Assembly (NCBI GenBank): GCA_030530185.1 | Contig: JAUMVL010000059.1 | Coordinates: forward strand, 1 to 9,665 | DNA: 9,665 nt | DNA from: Clostridia bacterium | Lineage (GTDB): Bacteria > Bacillota > Clostridia > Christensenellales > CAG-138 | Direction: 5' to 3' | Shown: one piece after another, positions 1 to 5,806 of the stretch | Layout of the letters: each line of letters starts with the position of its first letter | How positions within the stretch are numbered: position 1 is the stretch's first letter | Notes under the pieces: model-generated | Databases searched by the model: none | Seen by the model: the letters and a program-made list of their open reading frames with translations, nothing else | Told to the model about the DNA's origin: nothing | Position numbers and translations under genes: made by a program

Positions 1-122
1 AGAACCGGCGCGGCAGCGTCCGGTTCATTCCGGGCAGCGGAACGCTGCGGTTCGGAGGTGAATGACGGTCCTGCGGACCGTCAAAGCCGAACCGTGACCG
101 AGCCCTCAGGCGAGGAGTGTCT
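1..122 (+). other. Consecutive hairpins at the left edge; possible 3' part of a structured RNA or 3' UTR
   Basis: Four inverted repeats follow one another: GAACCGG (2-8) with CCGGTTC (20-26); CAGCG (35-39) with CGCTG (43-47) around GAA; and a two-tier stem with outer arms CGGTTCGG (48-55) and CCGAACCG (87-94) enclosing GACGGTCC (64-71) and GGACCGTC (75-82). A rho-independent terminator follows at 123-160, so the whole could be the 3' end of a plus-strand RNA that begins left of the window. I could not match it to tmRNA, RNase P RNA, SRP RNA, 6S RNA or a T-box. Alternatively a protein gene may end here: one frame stays open from the edge to a TGA at 63-65 and another to 199, but neither shows a recognisable family. 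Confidence 0.35.
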
Positions 123-160
123 CCAAAGAGAAACCACCCATGCGGGTGTTTTTTCTTTGG
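123..160 (+). terminator. Rho-independent terminator, probably bidirectional
   Basis: The inner stem CACCC (135-139) pairs with GGGTG (144-148) over a 4-nt loop and is followed by TTTTTT on the plus strand. Outer arms CCAAAG (123-128) and CTTTGG (155-160) extend the hairpin through an A-rich/T-rich section. On the minus strand the same hairpin lies about 50 nt beyond the stop codon of the AEC permease gene and could end that transcript too, although its minus-strand T-tract is less pure. Confidence 0.7.
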
Positions 161-209
161 CTCAATCCCAACTGGCATTGGGCAAAAAATACAAAGGATA
201 GACCGTTTT

Positions 210-1130
210 CTAAAAACCCGGAAGCAGTCCCGTCAGCAGGGTCAAAAGCGGCATGGTCACAATGCTAAGCACCGTGCTGAGTGCAACCGCCTGACAGGCG
301 TAGGCATAATCCGCGTCATAAAGCTGCGCATAAACGGCAATGTTCGCGCCGATCGAAGCCGATCCGCAAAGCAGAATTACGGTTTTGGACATATGATCCA
401 CGCCCGTTAAAAGAAGTAAAGCAGCCGTGACGATCGGAATCAGCAGCAAGCGAACGGCGGACAGCGCATACAGTCGCGGCGTAAGGAACAGTTTTTTGAG
501 GTCGGTCTGCGCCAGATAAACGCCGAGCACAATCATGGCAACGGGAGAATTCATCCATGCGATGCCGCGAACCGCTTCGGAAAGAAACGGTGGGACAACA
601 GCCGCGCCATTCAGCAAAAACAGCACAAGTCCGATCCCGGTTCCGATCAGAATCGGATGAAGCAGCAGCTCTTTGACCGGACGACGCGTCTTGACATCGG
701 CAAAAAGCCGATTGCTGTAAAGGAACTGCAGAACGTTCAAAAGCGCCACGAACGGCACCGCATACAATACATATTCCTCTCCCAGTACAGCGCGCACCAG
801 GGGAATTCCGATAAAGCCGCAGTTCGGGAAGGCGGCTGCAAATTGATCCATCGGCTTTTTTCGATACACCAGCCACGAAAGGAGCATCGCAACAAGCAAA
901 GCTCCCGCTGTCAACAGTGCAATCAGAAAGAAGCGAGCCAGCGTTTCCTCCGTGTGTGCAACGCAAAACCCGTTTAGAATTGAGCAGGGAATGATCAACC
1001 GAATCAAGACATTTGCAAGTGTTTTGCTCCCCTCTTTGGTAATCCACCCTTTGCGGAACAGCGCAAAGCCCGCCATCATGTACAATGCCATAATCCCGGT
1101 TTGCTTCAAAACGATCCACGCGGTTTCCAT
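210..1130 (-). CDS. AEC-family (auxin efflux carrier type) membrane permease
   Basis: The 306-residue protein is almost entirely hydrophobic, with about ten predicted membrane segments, matching the usual 300-320 residue length of the AEC/Mem_trans family. The N-terminal block (about residues 8-55, including IIPCSIL) has the family pattern of a first helix, a short basic loop and a second helix with a central Pro. Characterised bacterial members carry malate, other organic anions or related small acids; the substrate here cannot be read from sequence. The start is supported by AGGGGG about 9 nt upstream of the ATG and by a promoter at 1172-1200. It is a single-gene unit: the upstream DUF885 gene has its own terminator at 1265-1294. 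The family is sure, the substrate unknown. Confidence 0.9.
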   Translation of the reverse strand: METAWIVLKQTGIMALYMMAGFALFRKGWITKEGSKTLANVLIRLIIPCSILNGFCVAHTEETLARFFLIALLTAGALLVAMLLSWLVYRKKPMDQFAAAFPNCGFIGIPLVRAVLGEEYVLYAVPFVALLNVLQFLYSNRLFADVKTRRPVKELLLHPILIGTGIGLVLFLLNGAAVVPPFLSEAVRGIAWMNSPVAMIVLGVYLAQTDLKKLFLTPRLYALSAVRLLLIPIVTAALLLLTGVDHMSKTVILLCGSASIGANIAVYAQLYDADYAYACQAVALSTVLSIVTMPLLTLLTGLLPGF

Positions 1131-1171
1131 TCGGTCCGGCCCCCTGTTTCCCTGTCGATGTTTGGTCTTTT

Positions 1172-1200
1172 ATTATATCCGAACTGTGAATAAAAATCTA
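1172..1200 (-). promoter_or_regulatory. Promoter for the AEC permease gene
   Basis: On the minus strand a perfect -10 TATAAT (1172-1177) lies 17 bp from a weak -35 TAGATT (1195-1200). The predicted start gives a leader of about 35 nt containing the AGGGGG ribosome binding site. The -10 is convincing; the -35 matches only half the consensus, so the promoter may be weak or assisted by an activator. Confidence 0.6.
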
Positions 1201-1264
1201 CCCACCGAACGAGAAAAGTGAAAATGCCGCAAAGCGCTCCGCCTCTTCTACATGAATGCATGAC

Positions 1265-1295
1265 AAAAGGACAGGCGAAGCCGTCTGTCCTTTTT
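1265..1295 (-). terminator. Terminator of the DUF885 lipoprotein gene
   Basis: A 13-bp stem (1265-1277 with 1282-1294, one G-T pair) has a 4-nt loop, A-rich on one side and T-rich on the other. It begins about 16 nt after the DUF885 stop codon and ends in TTTTGT on the minus strand. It would also work on the plus strand (TTTTT), where no gene needs it. Confidence 0.85.
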
Positions 1296-1310
1296 AGAAT
1301 CGGTATTGGT

Positions 1311-3233
1311 TTACTTCTGTTCTGCCACCCATGCATCGATGCGCGCATCGATCAGGTCAAACGGTGCGGGACCGCAGTCGAGATAGGCCTTGAAGAAAGC
1401 CTTTTCATCGAACGCTTTGCCGAGCTTCTGCTTTGCAGTATCGTAGATATCCTGCAATCTTGCGTAGCTGTATGCATAGTTCATGTAATAAAACGGATTA
1501 TCGACACTGAACTGATAAATATCACGAGCTCCCTTTTCCGTAATTCCAAGGCGTTTGAAGTAATTGACGCATTGCGTTTGCGTGTAGTCATAAAGATTGA
1601 CCACAACGCTGGCGTATGCGACTAATTCAAGGCTATATTGATCGTTGGCATGCAACGCCATCAGATAATTCGGATTCTGGGCTCCCTTTGCATACCGTGC
1701 AAGCAAACGTTCAGATTCCTGGCTCCATCCCTCAGCATAGCAGGTTGATTCCAGCATCTGCTGGCTCCACGAAAGACCCGGCATTGAACGATGATAGATG
1801 AACTGATACAGGTGTCCGTTAAAGCCCTCATGCGCCAGTGTTGAAAGGATATTGTCATCCGTCTCCGGCTTGTTCAGAATGATCAGATTATTTTGCCAGT
1901 CATCGAACGATGGATTCAAGTATGCCGCGGGAGACAGCATATCGCTGAGCTCCTCCGGAACGTTCTGATAGACAACATTGACCTCTGGAATCTCTGGAAG
2001 AATCGGATCCAGGATCTCATGCAAATAGTTCACATTGTCCTCGATGCTGCCCATTGTGACATTGATATGATTGAAGTCCGGCGCATCGCCGAGCGCTTTC
2101 TGTGCGCCAAAATAGTCGTCTGCGCTCTTTCCAACTTGATTCATCAAAAGTTCAGCAATCTCACTCGGCGTTTTCCCATCATTACAAAGCGTTTCAAGGG
2201 TAAACGTATAGTAGTCGTAATACAGATCATTGCCGCACTTCTTGGCACCGATCACCTTACGGCAGTATGGTTTCAGTTCCTCAAGGCCTGCCTTTAGATC
2301 GACATGGGCCTGATAGAACTCGTTGGTCAATAAGGAAAGGTTCCGCGCTTTCAGATCGGCCGCCTCTTCAGGAGTAATGTCGGTCAGCTTATCCACCGCA
2401 TCATTGAACGTTTTGATCAAAAAGATCGAATCACGCGCTTCAATGATGCTGTCGAGATCCTTCATTACGCTTTTATCCGTCCCGCACAGCGAATCTTCCG
2501 TCATAAAGAGTCCCATCTCTGCACGGTATTTTTCATATTCCAGCAAATCCGCATAGAAGCGCGGAACATCCGCCAGTAACTTGAGGTATGCTTCCGCGTC
2601 CCATTTGTTGTTGATGTCGAAGAACCAGAACTCAAGCGGCAAATTTGTCTGAACGCCGACAATAATACGCAGCGGCTCATAGCAGCCGTAGAATTTCGCG
2701 CTCTCAATTGTCTGAACACATTCACGCTCGATGACGTCATATGCCATCTGCTGTGCCTCAGTCAATTGGGAACGATCGATTGCTCGAAGCTGATCCAGCT
2801 TTTCCTGGTACCACTGACGCGTTTCCTCGTCATCTTCCTTGGAGAATGACCCGAGCGTGATTTCAACGTCGTTGATGTCGATGCCGAGCGCTTCCGGGTT
2901 TTTGACAAACTGCTTAAGCGTTGTTAGATCCGTAGTGACATATTCAATGAAGAAATCGTGATCAAACTGTTCGAATGCCTCCTGCGGGGGCAATGCCGGC
3001 GTTGGCTCTGGTGTCGAAGTCGGCTCCGGCGTCGGCTCGGGCGTTGCAGTCGGCTCCTCTGTCGGTATCTCTGTCGGCTCCTCCGTCGGGACTGCGGTCG
3101 ACTTTGCAGTCGGTGCAGCGGTTGCCTGTTCCACGACCTGAGCGGGTTCGGAGGTTTGGGCTTTCGGCGCACACGCGAGCGCGCTGCCCAAGAGCATAAC
3201 CAGAACCAGTAACCATGCGGTAAAACGCTTCAT
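1311..3233 (-). CDS. DUF885-family metallopeptidase-like lipoprotein
   Basis: This 640-residue protein starts with a lipoprotein signal peptide (hydrophobic residues 6-20, Cys21 in the context SALAC), so it should be anchored outside the cell membrane. Residues about 40-80 form a Thr/Pro/Glu-rich stalk. The remainder is a DUF885 domain, a mostly helical fold related to zinc peptidases. The zinc-binding motif reads HEGFNGH at 468-474; the family more often has HEGxPGH, so Asn replaces Pro here. A likely third ligand is Glu501 in an EGW motif following a helix with Glu495. Some DUF885 members are described as peptidases; substrate and activity are not shown here. The start is fixed by GGAG 8 nt before the ATG, with a promoter at 3287-3315. 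A terminator follows the gene. Confidence 0.88.
   Translation of the reverse strand: MKRFTAWLLVLVMLLGSALACAPKAQTSEPAQVVEQATAAPTAKSTAVPTEEPTEIPTEEPTATPEPTPEPTSTPEPTPALPPQEAFEQFDHDFFIEYVTTDLTTLKQFVKNPEALGIDINDVEITLGSFSKEDDEETRQWYQEKLDQLRAIDRSQLTEAQQMAYDVIERECVQTIESAKFYGCYEPLRIIVGVQTNLPLEFWFFDINNKWDAEAYLKLLADVPRFYADLLEYEKYRAEMGLFMTEDSLCGTDKSVMKDLDSIIEARDSIFLIKTFNDAVDKLTDITPEEAADLKARNLSLLTNEFYQAHVDLKAGLEELKPYCRKVIGAKKCGNDLYYDYYTFTLETLCNDGKTPSEIAELLMNQVGKSADDYFGAQKALGDAPDFNHINVTMGSIEDNVNYLHEILDPILPEIPEVNVVYQNVPEELSDMLSPAAYLNPSFDDWQNNLIILNKPETDDNILSTLAHEGFNGHLYQFIYHRSMPGLSWSQQMLESTCYAEGWSQESERLLARYAKGAQNPNYLMALHANDQYSLELVAYASVVVNLYDYTQTQCVNYFKRLGITEKGARDIYQFSVDNPFYYMNYAYSYARLQDIYDTAKQKLGKAFDEKAFFKAYLDCGPAPFDLIDARIDAWVAEQK
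2994..3116 (-). repeat. Thr/Pro/Glu-coding short tandem repeats (lipoprotein stalk)
   Basis: Imperfect 9-12 bp units related to GTCGGCTCC (plus strand) recur across this stretch inside the DUF885 lipoprotein gene. They encode alternating PTEEP, PTATPEPTPEP and similar units, a flexible stalk that holds the catalytic domain away from the membrane. Repeats like this can change copy number by slippage in multiples of three bases. Confidence 0.75.
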
Positions 3234-3266
3234 CTGATAATCTCCTTCCTATGTTTCCGTCTTTCT

Positions 3267-3288
3267 GTTTGAAATCTGTATTTCAAAC
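3267..3288. promoter_or_regulatory. Perfect 9-bp inverted repeat over the DUF885 promoter start region
   Basis: Arms GTTTGAAAT (3267-3275) and ATTTCAAAC (3280-3288) are perfect complements around a 4-nt spacer. The repeat overlaps the first bases of the -10 (3287-3292) and covers the predicted transcription start, the usual place for a repressor operator. No T-tract follows, so it is not a terminator. It could instead be a hairpin at the mRNA 5' end. Confidence 0.5.
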
Positions 3289-3315
3289 AATACCAAATCG
3301 GGTTCATCTTGTCAA
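3287..3315 (-). promoter_or_regulatory. Promoter for the DUF885 lipoprotein gene
   Basis: On the minus strand a perfect -35 TTGACA (3310-3315) is 17 bp from -10 TATTGT (3287-3292). The leader is about 50 nt and ends in GGAG before the ATG at 3233. The -35 lies inside a second inverted repeat, CTTGTC (3308-3313) with GACAAG (3322-3327). The promoter is just beyond the rlmH stop codon and there is no terminator between, so read-through from the walJ-rlmH unit may add to expression. Confidence 0.75.
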
Positions 3316-3332
3316 GCAAAAGACAAGTCGTC

Positions 3333-3812
3333 CTATTTGTGATACGCTTCCTTGCGCCGGATCTTATAGGCCCGAAACACCTGCTCAAGCAGCACCAGCC
3401 GTGCAATCCGATGCGGCAGCGTCATATCCGACAGCGACAGCGTCTCGTTTGCGCGGTTCAGAACCGCTTTTCCAAGGCCGAGACTTCCGCCGATCACAAA
3501 CGTGATCGTGCGCGCGCCGCGATCTTCCAACGCTTCGAGATGTGCGGCAAACGCTTCCGATGTATAGCGCTTTCCCCCGATCGTCAGTACAATCACGGTA
3601 TCCTTCGGATCGATCACGGAAAGCAGCCGTTCGCCCTCACGCGCCTTAACCTGCTCCTCCTCTGCGGGCGACAGCGATTCCGGCGCTTTTTCATCGGCAA
3701 CTTCACAGATCCTGACCGTACAGAAGCGCGAAAGCCGCTTCTGATATTCCAAGCAGCCATCGATGAAAAACGATTCCTTCAGTTTTCCGACACAGCAGAT
3801 TTTAATCGTCAT
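3333..3812 (-). CDS. rlmH: 23S rRNA (pseudouridine1915-N3)-methyltransferase RlmH
   Basis: This 159-residue protein has the usual length of RlmH, a small SPOUT-class methyltransferase that uses S-adenosylmethionine to methylate pseudouridine 1915 in helix 69 of 23S rRNA on assembled 70S ribosomes. The family signatures are clear: FVIGGSLGLG at about 105-114 (SAM-binding knot region), then the C-terminal block LSDMTLPHRIAR...LLEQVFRAYKI (about 127-151) and the terminal YHK. The gene overlaps the upstream walJ-like gene by four bases (ATGA) and has no strong ribosome binding site of its own, so its translation is probably coupled. The walJ-rlmH neighbourhood is a known Firmicutes arrangement. 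Confidence 0.97.
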   Translation of the reverse strand: MTIKICCVGKLKESFFIDGCLEYQKRLSRFCTVRICEVADEKAPESLSPAEEEQVKAREGERLLSVIDPKDTVIVLTIGGKRYTSEAFAAHLEALEDRGARTITFVIGGSLGLGKAVLNRANETLSLSDMTLPHRIARLVLLEQVFRAYKIRRKEAYHK

Positions 3813-4594
3813 GCCAGTTCAAAGATGCCCGTCGGGCGGTCGCGCAGCGCCAACGCAATCTGCATTTTGTCATCGATGTTTGCCGCCTCCAGCGCGGTAT
3901 GCACCGTAATGAGCGCAAGCTCGGGATAGTTGTTCTCAGCGGAGAGATGGCCTAAAATCGCACTTTTTACCCCGCGTTTGTACAATTCCACAAGTGCCTT
4001 TCCGCAGTCCTCGTTGCAAAGGTGGCCTGTCCCGGACAGGATTCGTTTTTTCAGGAGATACGGATATGTGCCCGCCATCAGCATATCCACATCGTGGTTT
4101 GCTTCAAGCAGCACGAGCGAACATCCGGACAGGATCTCCAGAATCCGCTGGTCGATATGTCCGATATCGGTGCAGACGGCGACCTTTTTTCCCTTGTGTC
4201 CCACGATGAACCCGACCGCGTGAATCGAATCGTGATACGTCGTAAAGGGCAGAATCGAAACGCCTCCGATATAAAACGTTTTGTCGCTCTCAAACACACA
4301 CACATTTTGAGGAGCAACCCCGTTCATCTGTCCGCGCATCATGCTCCAGCATTCGGCGTTTGCATAGACCGGAAGGTTGTATTTCTTTGAAAGGATGCTG
4401 ATTCCCCTGATATGATCGCTGTGCTCGTGGGTAACGAGGATCGCCGTAAGCGTTGCCGGATCGGCACCGATCTCGCGCAACAGCTCGGTGATTCTGCGGC
4501 AGGACAAACCCGCGTCAATCAAGAGGCGAATGTTTCCCGCCTCAATATATGTTGAATTTCCGGAAGAACCGCTGCAGAGCGGACAAAAACGCAT
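3809..4594 (-). CDS. WalJ/YycJ-type metallo-beta-lactamase-fold hydrolase
   Basis: The 261-residue protein is a metallo-beta-lactamase-fold member of the YycJ/WalJ group. It starts with the typical SGSSGNS segment (8-14), then the metal-binding motif THEHSDH (55-61), a Ser/Thr-Asp-rich CTDIGH at 141-146 and a GHLS motif at 215-218 supplying further ligands. In Firmicutes, WalJ homologues sit in or near the walRK two-component operon and have been linked to cell-wall homeostasis and coordination of cell division; some resemble DNA exonucleases. The exact reaction is not settled. No walRK genes are in this window, so only the pairing with rlmH is kept. The start is supported by GAGGT 7 nt before the ATG and by a promoter at 4625-4652. 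The name walJ/yycJ is by family resemblance. Confidence 0.9.
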   Translation of the reverse strand: MRFCPLCSGSSGNSTYIEAGNIRLLIDAGLSCRRITELLREIGADPATLTAILVTHEHSDHIRGISILSKKYNLPVYANAECWSMMRGQMNGVAPQNVCVFESDKTFYIGGVSILPFTTYHDSIHAVGFIVGHKGKKVAVCTDIGHIDQRILEILSGCSLVLLEANHDVDMLMAGTYPYLLKKRILSGTGHLCNEDCGKALVELYKRGVKSAILGHLSAENNYPELALITVHTALEAANIDDKMQIALALRDRPTGIFELA

Positions 4595-4624
4595 TTTTCG
4601 TACCTCTTTTTCACTCTGCCGATC

Positions 4625-4652
4625 ATTATAGCATAGAACGGTACGGAATCAA
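4625..4652 (-). promoter_or_regulatory. Promoter for the walJ-like/rlmH unit
   Basis: On the minus strand -10 TATAAT (4625-4630) is preceded by TGC, making an extended -10, and lies 16 bp from -35 TTGATT (4647-4652). The predicted leader is about 24 nt and includes the GAGGT ribosome binding site. The -35 sits 11 bp from that of the divergent ispE promoter. Confidence 0.8.
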
Positions 4653-4663
4653 AGTGTTTTTTA

Positions 4664-4692
4664 TTGCGGACACGCGGAGCGTGTGCTATACT
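4664..4692 (+). promoter_or_regulatory. Promoter for ispE, predicted to give a leaderless mRNA
   Basis: -35 TTGCGG (4664-4669), a 17-bp spacer and -10 TATACT (4687-4692) preceded by TGC (extended -10). Counting the last -10 base as position -7 puts +1 exactly on the A of the ATG at 4699. Six T residues fill the gap and no purine-rich ribosome binding site exists. The spacer contains the inverted repeat ACACGC (4670-4675) and GCGTGT (4679-4684), a candidate operator. Confidence 0.75.
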
Positions 4693-4698
4693 TTTTTT

Positions 4699-5520
4699 AT
4701 GAATATTATCGAAGAACTGGCGCTTGCCAAACTGAATCTGACGCTCGGCATCCTGTACAAGCGGCAGGACGGCTACCATGCGATCGACACGATCATGCAT
4801 ACAATCAGCCTGTTCGACCGCGTTTATGTCGAAAAAGCCCGCACGGTTGAAGTCACCGTGACCGGCATGACGCTCCCGCCCGACAATACAATGGTCCGAG
4901 CAGCCGAGCTCTACCGGCAGGAAACCGGCTGCGGCGCGCGCATTCGCTGCGAAAAGCGTATCCCCGCCGAAGCGGGGCTTGGCGGAGGCAGCGCCGATGC
5001 CGCCGCGGTTCTGCGCGGTCTGCAGCGGCTGCATCGGATGTGCGATGACATTACGCTTCGTAAAATTGCATTGCAGGTCGGAGCCGACGTTCCATTCTGT
5101 CTTGTCGGCGGGACGTGCCGCTGCGAAGGCGTCGGTGAGGTTCTGACGCCGTTTTCGATTCAGCAAAAACTGCATTTCGTGCTCTGCAAGCCGGAACAAG
5201 GCGTATCAACCGGCGCACTGTTTCGCGCCCTGCCTTTGCCACGTCCCCGCGTCGATACGTTTGCGGCGATGGCGGCGCTTGCGAAGGGCGATCTTGATGC
5301 GCTCGCAAAGAGCATGCAAAACGTGCTTGAACCGCCTGCCATTGCGCTCATTCCCGAAATCGGTGCTTTGAAGCAGCAGCTTCTTGATGCCGGCGCGCTT
5401 GCCGCGCAGATGAGCGGCAGCGGTTCCTCCGTATTCGGACTGTTCCGAACCGCCGAGCAAGCCGAAGCGGCATTGGATAAAATTCACGCGCCGTTCAAGC
5501 AAGTGGTTCATTCTCTGTAG
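4699..5520 (+). CDS. ispE: 4-diphosphocytidyl-2-C-methyl-D-erythritol kinase (IspE)
   Basis: This 273-residue GHMP-superfamily kinase carries out the ATP-dependent phosphorylation of CDP-methylerythritol in the non-mevalonate (MEP) isoprenoid pathway in the cytoplasm. Visible motifs are: the N-terminal ALAKLNL block (8-14, catalytic Lys11 region) followed by DGYH (24-27); the ATP-binding PAEAGLGGGSADAA (89-102); GADVPF (128-133) with the likely catalytic Asp130; and the C-terminal glycine-rich SGSGSSVFG (239-247). An ATG 150 nt upstream is in frame, but the extension has no family resemblance and overlaps the divergent promoters; the start chosen leaves seven residues before ALAKLNL, as in known IspE proteins. 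No Shine-Dalgarno sequence precedes it. The gene stands alone, between divergent promoters and the next gene's promoter. Confidence 0.96.
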   Translation: MNIIEELALAKLNLTLGILYKRQDGYHAIDTIMHTISLFDRVYVEKARTVEVTVTGMTLPPDNTMVRAAELYRQETGCGARIRCEKRIPAEAGLGGGSADAAAVLRGLQRLHRMCDDITLRKIALQVGADVPFCLVGGTCRCEGVGEVLTPFSIQQKLHFVLCKPEQGVSTGALFRALPLPRPRVDTFAAMAALAKGDLDALAKSMQNVLEPPAIALIPEIGALKQQLLDAGALAAQMSGSGSSVFGLFRTAEQAEAALDKIHAPFKQVVHSL

Positions 5521-5530
5521 CAAAAAAATG

Positions 5531-5555
5531 ACCGCATCGGACCGATGTTTTGTAA
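5531..5555 (+). terminator. Weak terminator after ispE
   Basis: A short stem GCATCG (5534-5539) with CGATGT (5543-5548, one G-T pair) over a 3-nt loop is followed by a TTTTGT tail and preceded by seven A residues. It starts about 13 nt after the ispE stop and only just precedes the next promoter. The stem is short, so some read-through is likely. Confidence 0.5.
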
Positions 5556-5562
5556 AATTTTC

Positions 5563-5591
5563 TTGACAGAGCGGAATGGGGTTTTTAAAAT
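5563..5591 (+). promoter_or_regulatory. Strong promoter for the ABC ATPase gene
   Basis: A perfect -35 TTGACA (5563-5568), a 17-bp spacer and -10 TAAAAT (5586-5591) predict a start near 5598. Direct repeats of ATCGGC (5610-5615 and 5625-5630), 15 bp apart, lie just downstream of the start. Confidence 0.8.
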
Positions 5592-5597
5592 AAAGTT

Positions 5598-5806
5598 GAT
5601 TCCTATGGGATCGGCTCTTTGTCAATCGGCCTGCACCGCTTCACTCCACTTCATGGGGCGGGAAAGGCTGCATAAAAAAGGAGGAAACTCATCCCCTCGG
5701 CTTGGGGTGCGGCAGTGTGGAGACCTGTCGCAACGCACGGCTTTCTTTGCAAAGCGTGTGAGACGGCTCGGTGAAGAAGTTCGGGGCCGTTAAAGTCAAA
5801 CGCAGT
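5598..5806 (+). promoter_or_regulatory. Long 5' leader of the ABC ATPase mRNA with an unused Shine-Dalgarno sequence
   Basis: About 210 nt separate the predicted transcription start from the ATG of the ATPase. A consensus AAGGAGG (5678-5684) has no ATG, GTG or TTG within normal distance; the nearest are TTG at 5702 and GTG at 5707. Its GAGG can pair with CCTC (5695-5698), while CCCC (5693-5696) can instead pair with GGGG (5704-5707): two exclusive folds. A further stem is CAC-GCTTT against AAAGC-GTG (about 5736-5758). A 28-codon frame could start at GTG 5707 and end at 5793. The ATPase ATG itself has no good ribosome binding site. I do not recognise a known riboswitch. Confidence 0.4.

Noticed and set aside
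1..95. Group II intron domain V/VI at the left edge
   Set aside because: The hairpins lack the AGC triad, the two-base bulge and the GNRA loop expected of domain V.
170..192. A hairpin CCCAA/TTGGG as a terminator of the AEC gene
   Set aside because: The stem has only five pairs and is not followed by a T-tract on the minus strand; the hairpin at 123-160 is the better candidate.
2994..3116. A CRISPR-like repeat array
   Set aside because: Units are short, imperfect, in frame and without spacers; they encode the Thr/Pro/Glu stalk of the lipoprotein.
4549..4698. A 50-residue N-terminal extension of IspE from an upstream ATG
   Set aside because: The extension overlaps the start of the walJ-like gene and both promoters, and known IspE proteins start a few residues before the ALAKLNL block.
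4519..5199. A 226-codon open frame on the minus strand opposite ispE
   Set aside because: No family likeness, and it overlaps both the divergent promoter region and the ispE motifs.
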